This document shows positions 14,073-24,123 of a DNA stretch of 64,000 bases, in pieces. Both the position numbers and the translations under genes were made by a program. This stretch comes from Ustulina deusta. Taxonomy: Eukaryota; Ascomycota; Sordariomycetes; Xylariales; Xylariaceae. Below the pieces are notes generated by a model. That model saw only the letters and a program-made list of their open reading frames with translations, was not told the DNA's origin and made no database searches. The stretch is taken from positions 248,001 through 312,000 of the forward strand of contig JAJNNX010000023.1 of assembly GCA_023159155.1 (NCBI GenBank), in the 5' to 3' direction. The first letter of the stretch is position 1; every line of letters begins with the position of its first letter.

Positions 14073-14925
14073 GATGAAGAAAATTGGGGTGTAATGTTGG
14101 TTGGAGTAATAGGGATGGAAATATGAAGGGCAGAAATGATGAGTAGTTGTCAGAAATAAGCGATGGCTGTTGAATTGACTGTCTTCATTGTGTCTTGTCT
14201 CGCGGTGACCGCGTCTCTAGGTAGAAATGTATGGGGGCCCCTGTATCCCTGACATGGGTCTGTCATTAGACACCCATTTGCTAATATTCCGGCTAAGGTC
14301 ATATCCCTTATATCTGACAGTAGTTTTGCGGCTCAGGGTAAAAGAAGCCGTAACTGAATAGCGACATTTTAGCACCAAAAAATTGTCCAGCAGGTTTCAG
14401 GAGTATTTACTTGCGTGTTGAGAAGTTTTCCTAATGATCTTAGTGTTATTACTAGCGTGACTCGGGGTACCTGTGAATTACGTCATCAGAATACTACCAA
14501 GAGTAAAGGTACGTACTTTTTCTGCCGGCAAAAAACGTTGGCCCTATAAGCTTCAAGCGATTTTCAACTTCTCTTGTTTGCAATTAATTGAGCATAAAGA
14601 TAACCTTTTTATACAAATAAGCGTAAAAAACTTTGACACATGAAAATTCCTGAGGGGTATATTTTGTTGTCGCAAGAAATTAGGTCATCGCTTTAGGCTA
14701 GTTGCCATAGGCAACTGTGCTAAAGTACTTGTGCCTACGCCCACTAACATATCAGAAAAGCCGATTAAGTAGCAGATGACCTGATCGAAATAATGGAAAA
14801 TTACGGCCTTATAAATACTCTTCTACCTAGAACCGTTACGTACAAAAAGATCACAACTCAGATCACTTTTCTATTGCTACTATTTTCGATTTGAAAGTGA
14901 TCGAGCTTTCAGAAAAAAAAAAACG
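14073..14925. other. Intergenic, AT-leaning, no gene seen
   Basis: This is the 3' flank of the giant gene, with no recognisable coding content. It ends where a degenerate LINE fragment begins. Confidence 0.4.
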
Positions 14926-15174
14926 ACAAGAAACTGGAAAGAACTCGAAAGCGAAGAGTTCCAAGCAACTCTAGCGCAGAAGCTCCCAAAGTTAAGAAGG
15001 CTAAGAACGGTGGCAGCCCTTAAGAAACACTTCCGTGGCAAGTCTAGGGAAGGATGGAGCGAGGAATGCAAGAAAGTACCCAGTGAGGCGAAGAGACTCC
15101 GACGGCTACACAGCCTGACACGTACTGACACAGCCCGCATACAAGTCGAAATGCTTGGTCATGAGGCAGCATGA
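14926..15174 (+). mobile_element. Possible LINE ORF2 linker fragment, degenerate
   Basis: One frame is open for 82 codons from 14926 to a TGA at 15172 without a start codon. It reads NWKELESEEFQATL and, later, REGWSEECKKVPSEAKRLRR. The W-x-EC-K-x-E-A-x-RLRR pattern resembles the linker between endonuclease and reverse transcriptase in Tad-like LINE ORF2 proteins. Flanking bases show neither endonuclease nor RT, so this would be an isolated relic. The resemblance is by eye; a chance open frame cannot be excluded. Confidence 0.35.
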
Positions 15175-15293
15175 TACGGCCGGCGTTAAAGCTAGAAAGC
15201 TTATAATTACTGCTGACCTAAGTGGATTAGACTGTGAGACTACTACCTGACGTGAAACAGGCCTGGTCAGCTGCCTGTATTTTCTTTGTGAGA
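15175..15293. other. Short spacer
   Basis: Nothing recognisable between the LINE-like fragment and the 3' end of the LRR-like gene. Confidence 0.3.
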
Positions 15294-16746
15294 TCAAGTC
15301 TTGCGCACGAAATGCCCGGATCCTAAACCGTATAATCTCTTTTCTTTCCAGCCAGAGTGGATTGGAATTGGGTCAACCTCCGGATCCCATCTTCCTGTAG
15401 GATCCCCACCCTCTATTGGCTCATGGCGGAAGTCCTCGAGCAGCTGGCAGCTTTTGATTCTATCGGGTAGGGCTCCCAAAAATTCAGGCCATCTTAAACC
15501 GTTAGGGCCTAGAACCACGTGGGTGAACTCCAGCCGCCTGAGGCAAGGTTGGGCGCTGAGGAAACGAAGCAATATTGGTCCGTCGAATATCATACCTCGG
15601 AATTGTACGAACTCTAGCCTAGGAAAGACCAGCGGCGAATCTTCACCTTGCATACCCAGGGTTTTTCTGAATAGGGCGTCTTCGCCGTCGCCTTGTATCT
15701 CCGGCCATTTCGCCCCTGCGCCGACCGATAGCCGTTCCAATGTTGGCAGCGCACATTGCAACAGCTTAGCCATCACTCCCGATGGCTGTGACTCCTCCAA
15801 GGGTGGCATGGAAAACTGGTCTAACGATAGCTGTCGTAACCCTGTGAAAAGATGTCGTGTAGCGGGAGTGTTGTGGAATTGTGCCGGGCAGAACTCGATA
15901 ATTTGTAAGTGTTGGATATGTCGCCCGGCAGATTCTAAAGCTTGAGCTACGAACTCAGTCATGAGCGATGAGCAAAACCCGAGATGCCCTCGTTGGGAAT
16001 CAACTTCGTAGGAGCTACAGAGAATCTTAGTCATTACGTGCAATCGAACATATGAGAGCAGTGGGATTCTTACTTGCAAGACCGCAATCCCGGCCATTTT
16101 GAGAACTCCCACGGTCTCACCTGAATCTTTTCTAAGCAGCTCATGCCTCTAAAGAGCTTTGCAAGTGCGGTGAGTATCTCGGCTTCATTCGTAGTCTGCT
16201 CTTCCATCTTTTTATGCCAGTGAGCAATGGCTTCATTAATGGCCCCGGCTTCAAGGTCCAGCCGAAGCACCCGGCGGACCCTTTCACGCTCGAGTGCTAA
16301 TCCAAGTATGTCCACAGACGATTTCGACGAGTCTGATTCATATTCCGATTCTGCCCAGGCTCCTACTCTGTACTCATATTCGATCTGATCAATGTCGTTA
16401 TCATCTAAGTCAGCTTCATCGAGCGGTTCATCCATCGCCGCTTCCAGCATCAAGCGATAGTCATCCCAGAAGCCTGTGACATGTAGTTTATAAGACAAGG
16501 AGCCATAAGCTAAGACTTGTTATAACCGGCGGGCTTACCATTGCGGTAGTAGGCCGGGTCAAAGACGAATGTCCTAGTGTATCTATGGAGTGCGAGGGAT
16601 ATGACTTCTTTGACGGTATCGGACAGGCGACCGAATTCGACCGTCTTCATCCGGCAAGCACGAGGTCGGCCAAGGTTGGCAGGATATGGAAGGTATTCAG
16701 CGTGTGGCCCGAAGTTCCAAGAAGGCGGCTCATCTTGCGGGCGTCT
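15294..16746 (-). pseudogene. 5'-truncated LRR/F-box-like host gene
   Basis: Three exons on the minus strand: up to 16539, 16473-16074 and 16014-15294. Introns 16538-16474 (GTAAGC...CACAG) and 16073-16015 (GTAAGA...TGTAG) keep the frame. The joined protein contains YYRNG-FWDDYRLMLEAAM, an acidic stretch (DEADLDDNDIDQ), and a C-terminal half with leucine-spaced repeats (LPTLERLSV, FPRLEFVQF, QPCLRRLEF). This architecture is common in fungal F-box/LRR-like proteins of unknown role. The N-terminal F-box end is missing: upstream of about 16746 the sequence is LINE copy B, so the original start and first exon are gone. With the LINE ORF2 start codon at 16782 the fused frame is open for 454 residues, but that fusion is probably fortuitous. 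Confidence 0.6.
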
Positions 16747-18560
16747 GTACTGTAGTATGCTCAGTGTTGGTTTTACGTTCATGAGTCTGTATTGGTGGTG
16801 AGGTCCATGTGTTGGCTGCTGTGCAGTCTTAGCTGTGAGTTGTTATCTAATTCCTCGAGCGCTCTTCTTGACAGGGTTCTTATCCTAATCAGTCTTTGAG
16901 CGTTGGCTCCTGTACTTGGTTCGTTCTCTTTGTTGCCGGGTGCTAGTGTGTCTCCAGTGTTGACCCTTTTCTGTCCTCTCCTGGCTGGGGATCGGCTCCT
17001 GGCTATCCGGAGCTCCTGGGTTTGACCTGGGTCTTTAGCGATCGTCCATCGTTCTCCTGGTGTTGGGTCCTGGGGTGTCTTCTCCATGACAGGGTGGTAG
17101 ATTGGGCGGGTGTCGTACGCGGCTCGTACTTTGGCCATCTCGTCCTTCCTGGTCGGGCATTGAGAGCTCCATGACGTATGTGCTCCCTGGCATGCTGCAC
17201 ACTTCCTGGGTGCAGAGCTGTCGGTCCTGGTAGGGCAGTCTCGAGAGCTATGGTCCTCTGCGCAATAGCCACATGCTTTTGTCGCCTTGCACTGGGTTCC
17301 TATGTGGCCGTATCTCTGACAGTGGAAGCATTGCTTCAGTCGACTCCCCTTGTCGTATAGCTCGCACTGAAAAACCTGTCCTTGCCAGATAAGTCCTTCG
17401 TCGATGATCTTGTTGGCGTCCTCTGGTTTTGTGAATTCAATGATAATAGATGACACAGGTTTCGTAAGAGGCTTTCTTGAAAGCCACCCTACATATTTAA
17501 TCTCCCCATCCGGTATAAAGGGTTTGTTGTCCAGTAGTACCTCGTCCCGAATGTCTTCGAACTTCTCCATGTCCATTGAGCTTGTACGGATTCCGTGTAC
17601 GAGCACTCCGTATGTCGGGAGCCGTACAGATGCTCCGTTTCCGATCCTGCGAGTCCAGTCCTCTGTGAACTGTCTCAGGGTTTCCATCTCTTTGTTTGTA
17701 GCCGTCTTGATGCTAAGATCGCCGCTTTTGAGCTAGTTGGAGGATACTACCTTGATGTTCACTATGTGCTCGTTGTTGCTCTGCTCGATGGCGCGATCGA
17801 TGTGGGCTTTCAGGCTACGGGGGTTCATGGCTCTGAGGTTTGCAATAGTAAATGGGTCTCTAATGTTCACAATGATCTCCCTCTGAATTTGTTTGGGGGT
17901 CGTGACAAAGCTCTGTGTATTATGTATGCTCGCCGCCAGGCCTCGAGATGCCATTGCAGCATACGAGGGCATCGAGGCTGTACGGTTCTGTATTCCATTG
18001 TTCTTGATCTCTCTCACTATAGCCGTAACCGTTCTGCCTACTTCGGTCGCCTCTCGCGCAGCTACTTTAGCTTCGTTTCCGTTTTTTACGCTTTCTTGGA
18101 GTTCCTTCTGTAGCTTAGCGTTGGTGTGTTCCATGTCGTCTCTCATTTCGTCTAGGGTCATCGATGTGGTGCTTGCCGCCTCTTTGACTTCGTTTCGAAT
18201 AATGTTCAGGGTCTCTTGGATGGATCGGACGTCGGGCATAGTCTGGGTTTTCGCGACTAGGGATACCATCCCCAAGATCACCGACTTGACTAGGTTGGCT
18301 GGTACAGGTTGGTCTTGCGCTTGCTCTACGCATCGGAGTGCGTCTTGAAGGTACTTGCTTAGGTATGTGGCATGCTCGCGGACTTCGGTCGGCCAGGCCG
18401 TCTGTTGGGGCCACGAGGTCGCCACCGTGCCTTTTGGGCGCACTGGGCGATGCGCCGCACACTAGCCTATTCGGTTAACCCTTTGAGATAGCGTTCAAGC
18501 TCTTAATTGTTGATTGATTCCAAAAATTCGTACTCGCTGTTGATTGATTCCCGTTTCTTG
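16747..18560 (-). mobile_element. Tad-like LINE copy B: 5' UTR, ORF1 and first 12 codons of ORF2
   Basis: The copy runs right to left. It begins next to an (AATC)n tract, carries a 5' UTR shared with copy D, then a whole ORF1, and the first codons of ORF2 (MNVKPTLSILQY, 16782-16747), which matches the usual start of the endonuclease domain in this family. It then stops abruptly where the LRR-like host gene begins. Losing the 3' end is not how target-primed reverse transcription normally truncates a LINE, so a later rearrangement is likely. Confidence 0.8.
16779..18443 (-). pseudogene. LINE ORF1 (gag-like, CCHC knuckles), copy B, one nonsense codon
   Basis: This nucleic-acid-binding ORF1 reads from 18443, passes a TAG at 17735-17733, and continues in the same frame to 16779. 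Copy D has CAG at that codon, so the difference is a single C-to-T change. The N-terminal half is alpha-helical (EAASTTSMTLDEMRDDMEH). The C-terminal half has zinc knuckles (CFHCQRYGHIGTQC, CGYCAEDHSSRDC, and a third C-rich motif CAACQGAHTSWSSQC), then a basic tail. The start ATG of copy D is GTG here (about 18427). The ORF1 stop overlaps the ORF2 ATG as ATGA. Confidence 0.85.
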
Positions 18561-18570
18561 CTCTCCCATG

Positions 18571-18594
18571 ATTGATTGATTGATTGATTAATTC
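18571..18594. repeat. (GATT)n microsatellite tail of LINE copy A
   Basis: About six GATT units. On the minus strand this is the (AATC)n 3' tail of copy A, followed by the 5' end of copy B. Confidence 0.85.
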
Positions 18595-18904
18595 CTACTC
18601 GGTTTCAGCCGCTCTTTCATCCGCAGCTATGCCCGGCTGGCAGAGCCAGTCAACCAGCCGACACGGCCCGGACGTTGATCCGTGCCGCCCCACTTCGCTG
18701 TGTGCTGAAAATTCAACCCGCAACCAGCTGGCCCCAACTTCTACCTTTTGATCCTTAACCTCTATCTACATTTGGCTGGCACCCGCTTGTAAATACTGGT
18801 TCTCTACTAATGTACAAATGATTCTAGTCTGCTCTTGAGGTTTATACCTCTGGTTCTGCATACTGCTTACCTTCAGTCTCCACCCAGTGCTGAGCTTCGT
18901 CTGT

Positions 18905-21670
18905 TTATCTCTCGATCCTGAATTGCCCTAGGATCTGCGTCTGTTCTATGAATTTGATGGCCTTGATGGCTGTTTTGCGCTTGTTCAAGACTGCCCGGAG
19001 GTTTCCTCGTCCTGGTATACCGCCTAGTTCCTGGTTCCGGAGGTCCTTGAATCGTCGACACTGGAACAGTACGTGGAGTACTGTTTGTCGCCTTTCGCCG
19101 CAGCTGCACTTTGGATCCGTGATGTCCGGGACCTTGCGTTTGAAGAGGAAATCCCTGAGGCCGATCTTTTCTGTGCGCAGTTGGACCAGGATTGCACTGT
19201 GTCGTTTGCTGAGATCTTCATGAAGCTCGAGTACTTTTCGTGTCGGCTTTGGTGTGTGGCGAAATGTGGTTCTGCCTTTGGTTTCGATCCGCCAGCTCAC
19301 TTCCCAATGTCTCTTGGCCTCTTTATGATTCCATGTTTTCAGCGTTGCCTTGAGCGAGAATAGCTCTTCCGGTTGTTCTGCTCTCTGGCCTTGGGTACCA
19401 TCTTCTCTCCATCCGGTGGCTTCCTTGGCTGCTTGGTCGGCCTCCTCGTTTCCTGGGACGCCCCTATGGGCCGGGATCCATCGGATTTCCACCGGTAGGC
19501 CGTCTTCCTGGAGGTCCTGGATCCGTCGCGTGATTTCCTTTAGGAGGTATGCTCCTGATTTCCCTACTGGCGTAGCCGACGACCTGATGGCCGCCTGATT
19601 GTCCGTGTATATGATAGCCTTCTCCCTCCTGGATCCTTGGTGCCGGTCTTCTCGTGCTATTTGCAGTGCCATGTTAATACCTTGGAGTTCTCCTGCATAT
19701 ACGGTAGAGACGGTGTCTCGGCCCATGTACGCCTTTCTTGTCTGCCTTATCCTAGGGCATACGGCTGCTGCGCCGGTATGTCCGTTGATACCGCTCCCGT
19801 CGGTGTAGATCAGGAGTGTGTTTCGCCCGCTTTCGAGTTCCTTTTGGTGATCGGATTCTGCCTTTTCTGCGTCGTCCCTTATGTGTGTCGTCGGGCCTTT
19901 CCACCAGGGGGGTGTGATGTATGGAGGTATTATCTCTTGAGTTAACCCTGTTGGTTCTCTCCAGCTTTGTACTTCTTGGCTAATTCTTTTGAACGGGCTC
20001 GTGTATTTCTGTTTGCGTTGTGTGCTGGGCTTGTTCATTTCCAGCTCGGGGATGTCTTGACTCGAGAGAGCTCTTCCTAACGTTTCTGTGTTCTGTTTCC
20101 AGATTTGTCGTTCTACTGGGAGGAGATAGGTTTCGATGTTGAGGGCTGGCCTCGATGTCGCCTTAAAGGCTCCGGTAATTGTTCTGGCTGCTCTTGCTTG
20201 GATAGCCTGTAGCATCTCTAGCGTCTTTTTGGTATAGGCCTTGCCGCGTACGTCTGCGTTCGACCACGCCGAGCATGCATATAGCATCTGTGGCAAGGCA
20301 ACTCCGCGGTAGATTTTCCTCATGCCGTCGAGCCCCACTCCCCAGGCCGAATTGCCTAGGCATCCCATAGCTGTAACCGTCTTCATGAGCTTCTGTCGTA
20401 TCCCTTCGATATGCGGTTTCCAAGTAAGCTTGGTGTCCATGGTAACTCCTAGATACTTGCATGTTGGTTTGGGTGCTATCTCGCCCCATGGGGTCTGGAG
20501 CTTCTGTCCTATGTCGATTCTTTTCCTCGCTCTAGTGAAGTGTGTAAGTTGGAACTTCTCAGGCGCGAAGACGGACGCGTGCGTCTTTGCCCATTGTTCT
20601 GCTGTTTGCAGGGCTCCCTTCAGTTTATTACAAGTCTCCTCCGTCGTATCTCCTACTGCTAGAATAGCTGCATCGTCGATGTATCCCGTGGCGGAGGTGT
20701 CTCCTTTGTTGCAGTTATCGATGAGGTCGGCGTTGTAGAAAAGGTACAGGATCGGGGAGAGTGGTGAGCCTTGTGGGATCCCTGTAGAGATCTCGTATTG
20801 TACCGACTTAAAGCCGTCGATGGCAATGCTCGTCTTTCTTGCCTTTAAAAAGCTTCCAATCCAGTTGACGATCTTCTCGTCTATTCTCCGCTTTCGTAGG
20901 TTGTGTAGTAGCCGTTGGTGTGAGACATTGTCAAAAGCCCCGGACACGTCTAGCAGGAGAAGGCTCGCTACTTGTCCTTTGCCAGTGTTCCAGGCTGAAT
21001 AGATCTTTTCAATGATGATATGCAAAGCGTGTTCAGTTGACCTCAGCCTCCTACCTCCTATGTGTGTGTTTGGCAGAAGCTGGTAGACTTCGGCTAGGTA
21101 GCTTATCCGCTTTGCAATGATTGCATCCATGATCTTGCCTATCGTGTTTAGGAGTGCTATAGGGCGGTATGCCTTAGGGATTGTGTAATTGTCTTTTCCT
21201 GGTTTGCGTAGTACAACCGTAGTGGATTGCCGGAAGTGTATCGGGCAGTGTCCCAGCGCGAGACTGTGATTAAAGATCCGCATGAGATGAATTTTAACCT
21301 GTGGGAGCGCCGCCTTCAAGATCACGTTAGGTATTCCGTCTGGGCCGGGTGCCTTTAGAGCTGGCGTTGCCTGGATTGCGTTCTCTATTTCCTCGGTTGT
21401 TATTGGTGGTGTAGGTATTTGGTCTGTGTATGTGGCATTCTTGATATCTTCTAGGTTAGCATTCGGAGGGGTTGGAAAGAACGTCTCCTTGAGCAACTGT
21501 GCTTTTTCCTCTGGTTTGACTACTTTCTGTCCGGTAGTTGGGTGTCTCAGTTCAGGAGTGACATTTGGTGCTTGGTTTTCTCTGTTTCTTGCCCACTTGG
21601 CGGCTTTCCAGAGGGATTCTGGCGACTCTGCTGCCTTTTCCACCTTTTCCCTATGCGATTGTCGTAGCAC
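18905..21670 (-). CDS. LINE ORF2: reverse transcriptase plus RNase H, N-terminally truncated
   Basis: A 921-residue uninterrupted frame. Reverse transcriptase motifs in order: KAPGPDGIPN, YRPIALLNTIGKIMD, LLLDVSGAFDNVSH, GIPQGSPLSPILYLFYNADL, and the catalytic YIDDA at about residues 330-334. A C-terminal RNase H domain follows: YTDGSG near 620, the acidic AGELQGI, YTDNQAAI, and WIPAHRGVPGNEEADQAAKE. The end carries the CSCGERRQTVLHVLFQC knuckle usual in this family. It copies element RNA at a nicked target, but the partner endonuclease that should precede RT is missing, so this copy cannot be autonomous. The listed start is a GTG; there is no natural start, since the frame is open back to 21712. 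Absence of stops suggests a fairly young insertion. Confidence 0.9.
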   Translation of the reverse strand: MLRQSHREKVEKAAESPESLWKAAKWARNRENQAPNVTPELRHPTTGQKVVKPEEKAQLLKETFFPTPPNANLEDIKNATYTDQIPTPPITTEEIENAIQATPALKAPGPDGIPNVILKAALPQVKIHLMRIFNHSLALGHCPIHFRQSTTVVLRKPGKDNYTIPKAYRPIALLNTIGKIMDAIIAKRISYLAEVYQLLPNTHIGGRRLRSTEHALHIIIEKIYSAWNTGKGQVASLLLLDVSGAFDNVSHQRLLHNLRKRRIDEKIVNWIGSFLKARKTSIAIDGFKSVQYEISTGIPQGSPLSPILYLFYNADLIDNCNKGDTSATGYIDDAAILAVGDTTEETCNKLKGALQTAEQWAKTHASVFAPEKFQLTHFTRARKRIDIGQKLQTPWGEIAPKPTCKYLGVTMDTKLTWKPHIEGIRQKLMKTVTAMGCLGNSAWGVGLDGMRKIYRGVALPQMLYACSAWSNADVRGKAYTKKTLEMLQAIQARAARTITGAFKATSRPALNIETYLLPVERQIWKQNTETLGRALSSQDIPELEMNKPSTQRKQKYTSPFKRISQEVQSWREPTGLTQEIIPPYITPPWWKGPTTHIRDDAEKAESDHQKELESGRNTLLIYTDGSGINGHTGAAAVCPRIRQTRKAYMGRDTVSTVYAGELQGINMALQIAREDRHQGSRREKAIIYTDNQAAIRSSATPVGKSGAYLLKEITRRIQDLQEDGLPVEIRWIPAHRGVPGNEEADQAAKEATGWREDGTQGQRAEQPEELFSLKATLKTWNHKEAKRHWEVSWRIETKGRTTFRHTPKPTRKVLELHEDLSKRHSAILVQLRTEKIGLRDFLFKRKVPDITDPKCSCGERRQTVLHVLFQCRRFKDLRNQELGGIPGRGNLRAVLNKRKTAIKAIKFIEQTQILGQFRIER

Positions 21671-21714
21671 TTTCCTGATTGTTCTCGTTTTAACGTTTCT
21701 TGCCGCTCGGTAGG

Positions 21715-22090
21715 TTGATTGATTGATTGATTGATTGATTCCTACTCGGTTTTGGCCGCACTTTCATCCGCAGCTATGCCCGGTTGACGGAGCCGCTCAA
21801 CCAGCCGATGCGACCCAGACATGAGTCCGGGCCACCCCACTTCGCCATAATCCTAAGAAAATGACCAGCTGGCCGCAACTTCCGCCTTGGTAATCCAAAA
21901 AGATGCTAATGTACAAGAATGTAAGGCTCTTTGAGGCTGCTGCCTCTATTTTGCAATCTGTAATACCTTCAGTCTCCCCCTAGAAGGAGGCTGTCTATAT
22001 GCTCTCATCCCGAAATGCCCTGGGATTGATTCTGTTCAATGAATGTGGTGGCCATGATGGCTAATGTGTTCTGTAATGTGTTCTGTGAGG
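21715..22090 (-). mobile_element. LINE copy C: diverged 3' end and (AATC)n tail
   Basis: Minus-strand bases match the 3' UTR of copy A, including a shared CGGGCATAGCTGCGGATGAA block and a shared GAGTAGGAATCAATC end. The ORF2 terminus is recognisable as TLAIMATTFIEQNQSQG against KTAIKAIKFIEQTQILG in copy A. Everything upstream is lost. The (GATT)n tract at 21715-21740 is its tail. Confidence 0.75.
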
Positions 22091-22727
22091 TTGTATAGAT
22101 ATTTTTGCTGTTGTGTTGTCGTTTTTTTTTTTTTTCCGCTTTGTTCCGCTTATTATAGCCAAAGTGTTTTGCTGCCTCCCGCTAGGTTCCTATGTGGCCG
22201 TATGTATATGTAGCTTGTAAGCGACGTCCGATTGTAATAGCGTTGGCGTAGTCGGTAAACGTGGACCAGTGACGCGCAATGCTCCGTTCGGTTCGAGATG
22301 TCGAATTACTAGGGATGAGAGCTTCTCCGCAGCTCTCGCAGACCTTGTCGGAGCGGGCGTGGAAGGGGCACTAATTCTTCCTCACCCTGAGGGGGGGTGC
22401 AGGGGCGGCATATCCTGTCTGGTGACTGTAGTATTTTGTGGCACCGAAAGTAGCGTGCCGGGTGTCTGGTTCTTTGGCGGCGAAGAAGGTGATACCGTTC
22501 TGTTCGAGAGCTCGTCGTAATGGGACGTCGCAAACCTTGTCGAGTGATGATGGGGGGACGAGTCCCATCCTGGCCTTGTATTTGTATTGGTGACTATAGT
22601 GTTGGGTTGTTTGGGCTCGGTCGTTGCTCGCCATAGGACCATGCTACCTCCCATCGCCGTTGCTATTACATTCGGACGCGCCGTGATATTTTTCGGGGCA
22701 TGCTCGTGGGGTTTTGCTGTCCATTCC
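22091..22727. other. Mixed repeat debris, no supported gene
   Basis: It contains a T-tract at about 22122-22135. A short LINE ORF1 scrap at about 22155-22202 shares GGTTCCTATGTGGCCGTAT with the zinc-knuckle region of copy B. A GC-richer stretch with overlapping short frames on the minus strand (22654-22371) is not recognisable. Confidence 0.45.
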
Positions 22728-22730
22728 TTA

Positions 22731-22815
22731 CCCGTGCCCGTAAAAAGACCTCCATGACATTAGAAAGACTTTGGGCAAAGTCGATCCCATCATTAGAAGC
22801 CTTTACGGGCACGGG
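22731..22815. repeat. Inverted-repeat element (MITE-like or hairpin)
   Basis: Arm CCCGTGCCCGTAAAAAG at 22731-22747 is matched by CTTTACGGGCACGGG at 22801-22815, separated by about 53 bases. It has the size and form of a tiny non-autonomous inverted-repeat element. No clear target duplication was found. Confidence 0.5.
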
Positions 22816-22844
22816 AAGGGTTGTGTTTGCACTATTTTGTTTTG

Positions 22845-22910
22845 ATTTCCAAAAATTTCGTACTCGGTGTTGAAGTTGTTTTTTCGGTGTTGAAGTTGTT
22901 TTTTCTCAGA
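22845..22910 (-). mobile_element. LINE 5' UTR fragment with duplicated 20-bp unit
   Basis: The minus strand matches the 5' UTR of copy D (AACTTCAACACCGAGTACG, then a block of T and GGAAAT). The AACTTCAACACCGA unit occurs twice in tandem. It lies head-to-head with copy D. Confidence 0.6.
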
Positions 22911-23117
22911 CCCAATGGAGCAGGTGGTGACGAGTTCGGAAGGCGGTGTTCTGTAGAGGTGCTGATGAAATAGGCAAGCGGTGTCTGATCCCGTAGCTAC
23001 TGAACGAATCGAGTAAGCGGTGACGAAATAGAATCCTTAGGGGGGCACGGGGATCTGATTTAGAGCCGCATTAAAAAAAAAAAAAAAAAAAAAGCCTGCT
23101 TCATTGAGAGACGACAT

Positions 23118-24123
23118 TTAGGAAAAACAACTTCAACATCGAGTACGAAATTTTTGGAAATTCACAACGATTAAGCGCTTAAACGCAATCCCGAAGGGTT
23201 AATTGAATAGCCTAGTGTGCGGCGCATTGCCCAGTGCGCCCAAAACGGCACCATGGCGACCTCATGGCCCCAGGCGAGGGCATGGCCGACCGAAGCACGC
23301 GAGCATGCCACATACATCAACAAGTACCTTCGAGACGCCCTCCTTTGCGTAGAGCAAGCCCAGGATCAACCTATCCCTGCCAACATAGTCAAGTCGACGA
23401 TTCTAGGAATGCTGTCCTTAGTCGCGAAAATACAAAACATGCACGACGTCCGATCCATCCAAGAGACCCTGAATATTATTCGAAACGAAGCCAAAGAAGC
23501 CGCAAGCATCACATCACTCACCCTAAACGAGATGAGAGATGACATGGAACACACAAATGCCCAGCTGCAGAAGGAACTCCAGGAAAGCGTGAAAAACGGA
23601 AACGAAGCCAAAGAAGCTGCAAGAGAGGCGACCGAAGTAGGCAGGACGGTTACGGCTATAGTGAGAGAGATCAAGAACAATGGAATACAGAACCGCACAG
23701 TCGCTGTGCCCTCGTATGCTGCGATGGCCGCTAGGGGTCTAGCGACGAGTATACACAATACACAGAATCTTCAAATGTCTCCCAAGCAGATCCAGGGGGG
23801 GATCATCGTAAACATCAGAGACCCGTTGACTGTCGCAAATCTCAGAGCCATGAACCCCCGTAACCTGAAAGCCCACATCGATCGTGCCATTGAGCAGAGC
23901 AACAACGAGCACATTGTGAACATCAAGGTAGTATCCTCCAACCAGCTTAAAAGCGGTGACCTTAGCATCAAGACGGCTACAAACAAAGAGATGGAAACAC
24001 TGAGACAGTTCACAGAGGACTGGACTTACAGGATCGGAAACGGAGCATCTGTATGGCTCCCAACATACGGGGTGCTCGTACACGGAATCCGCACAAAGTC
24101 AATAGACATGGAGAAGTTCGAAG
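23118..24123 (+). mobile_element. Tad-like LINE copy D: 5' UTR and first half of ORF1
   Basis: Inverted relative to A-C. It starts with the shared 5' UTR, preceded at about 23071-23092 by an A-tract, then ORF1. Identity to copy B ends sharply after GAGAAGTTCGAAG at 24123, where unrelated sequence begins. Confidence 0.8.

Larger units (their letters stand above)
18561..21712 (-). mobile_element. Tad-like LINE copy A, 5'-truncated, with RT/RNase H and 3' UTR
   Basis: Homology to ORF2 starts at 21712 (YRAARNVKTRTIRK, open frame upstream of the first usable start). It runs through RT and RNase H to a stop at 18905, then a 3' UTR, and ends in an (AATC)n tail at about 18594-18571. The endonuclease domain is absent. 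The truncated 5' end abuts the (AATC)n tail of copy C, so A appears inserted in the tail of an older copy. Confidence 0.85.

Noticed and set aside
17595..18113. Plus-strand frames over LINE ORF1
   Set aside because: Antisense shadows of the ORF1 reading frame, whose homology to copy D and zinc knuckles are clear.
22371..22654. Minus-strand frames reading KARMGLVPPSSLDKVCD and overlapping alternatives
   Set aside because: Protein-like in places but broken across frames, with no recognised family; noted only as debris.
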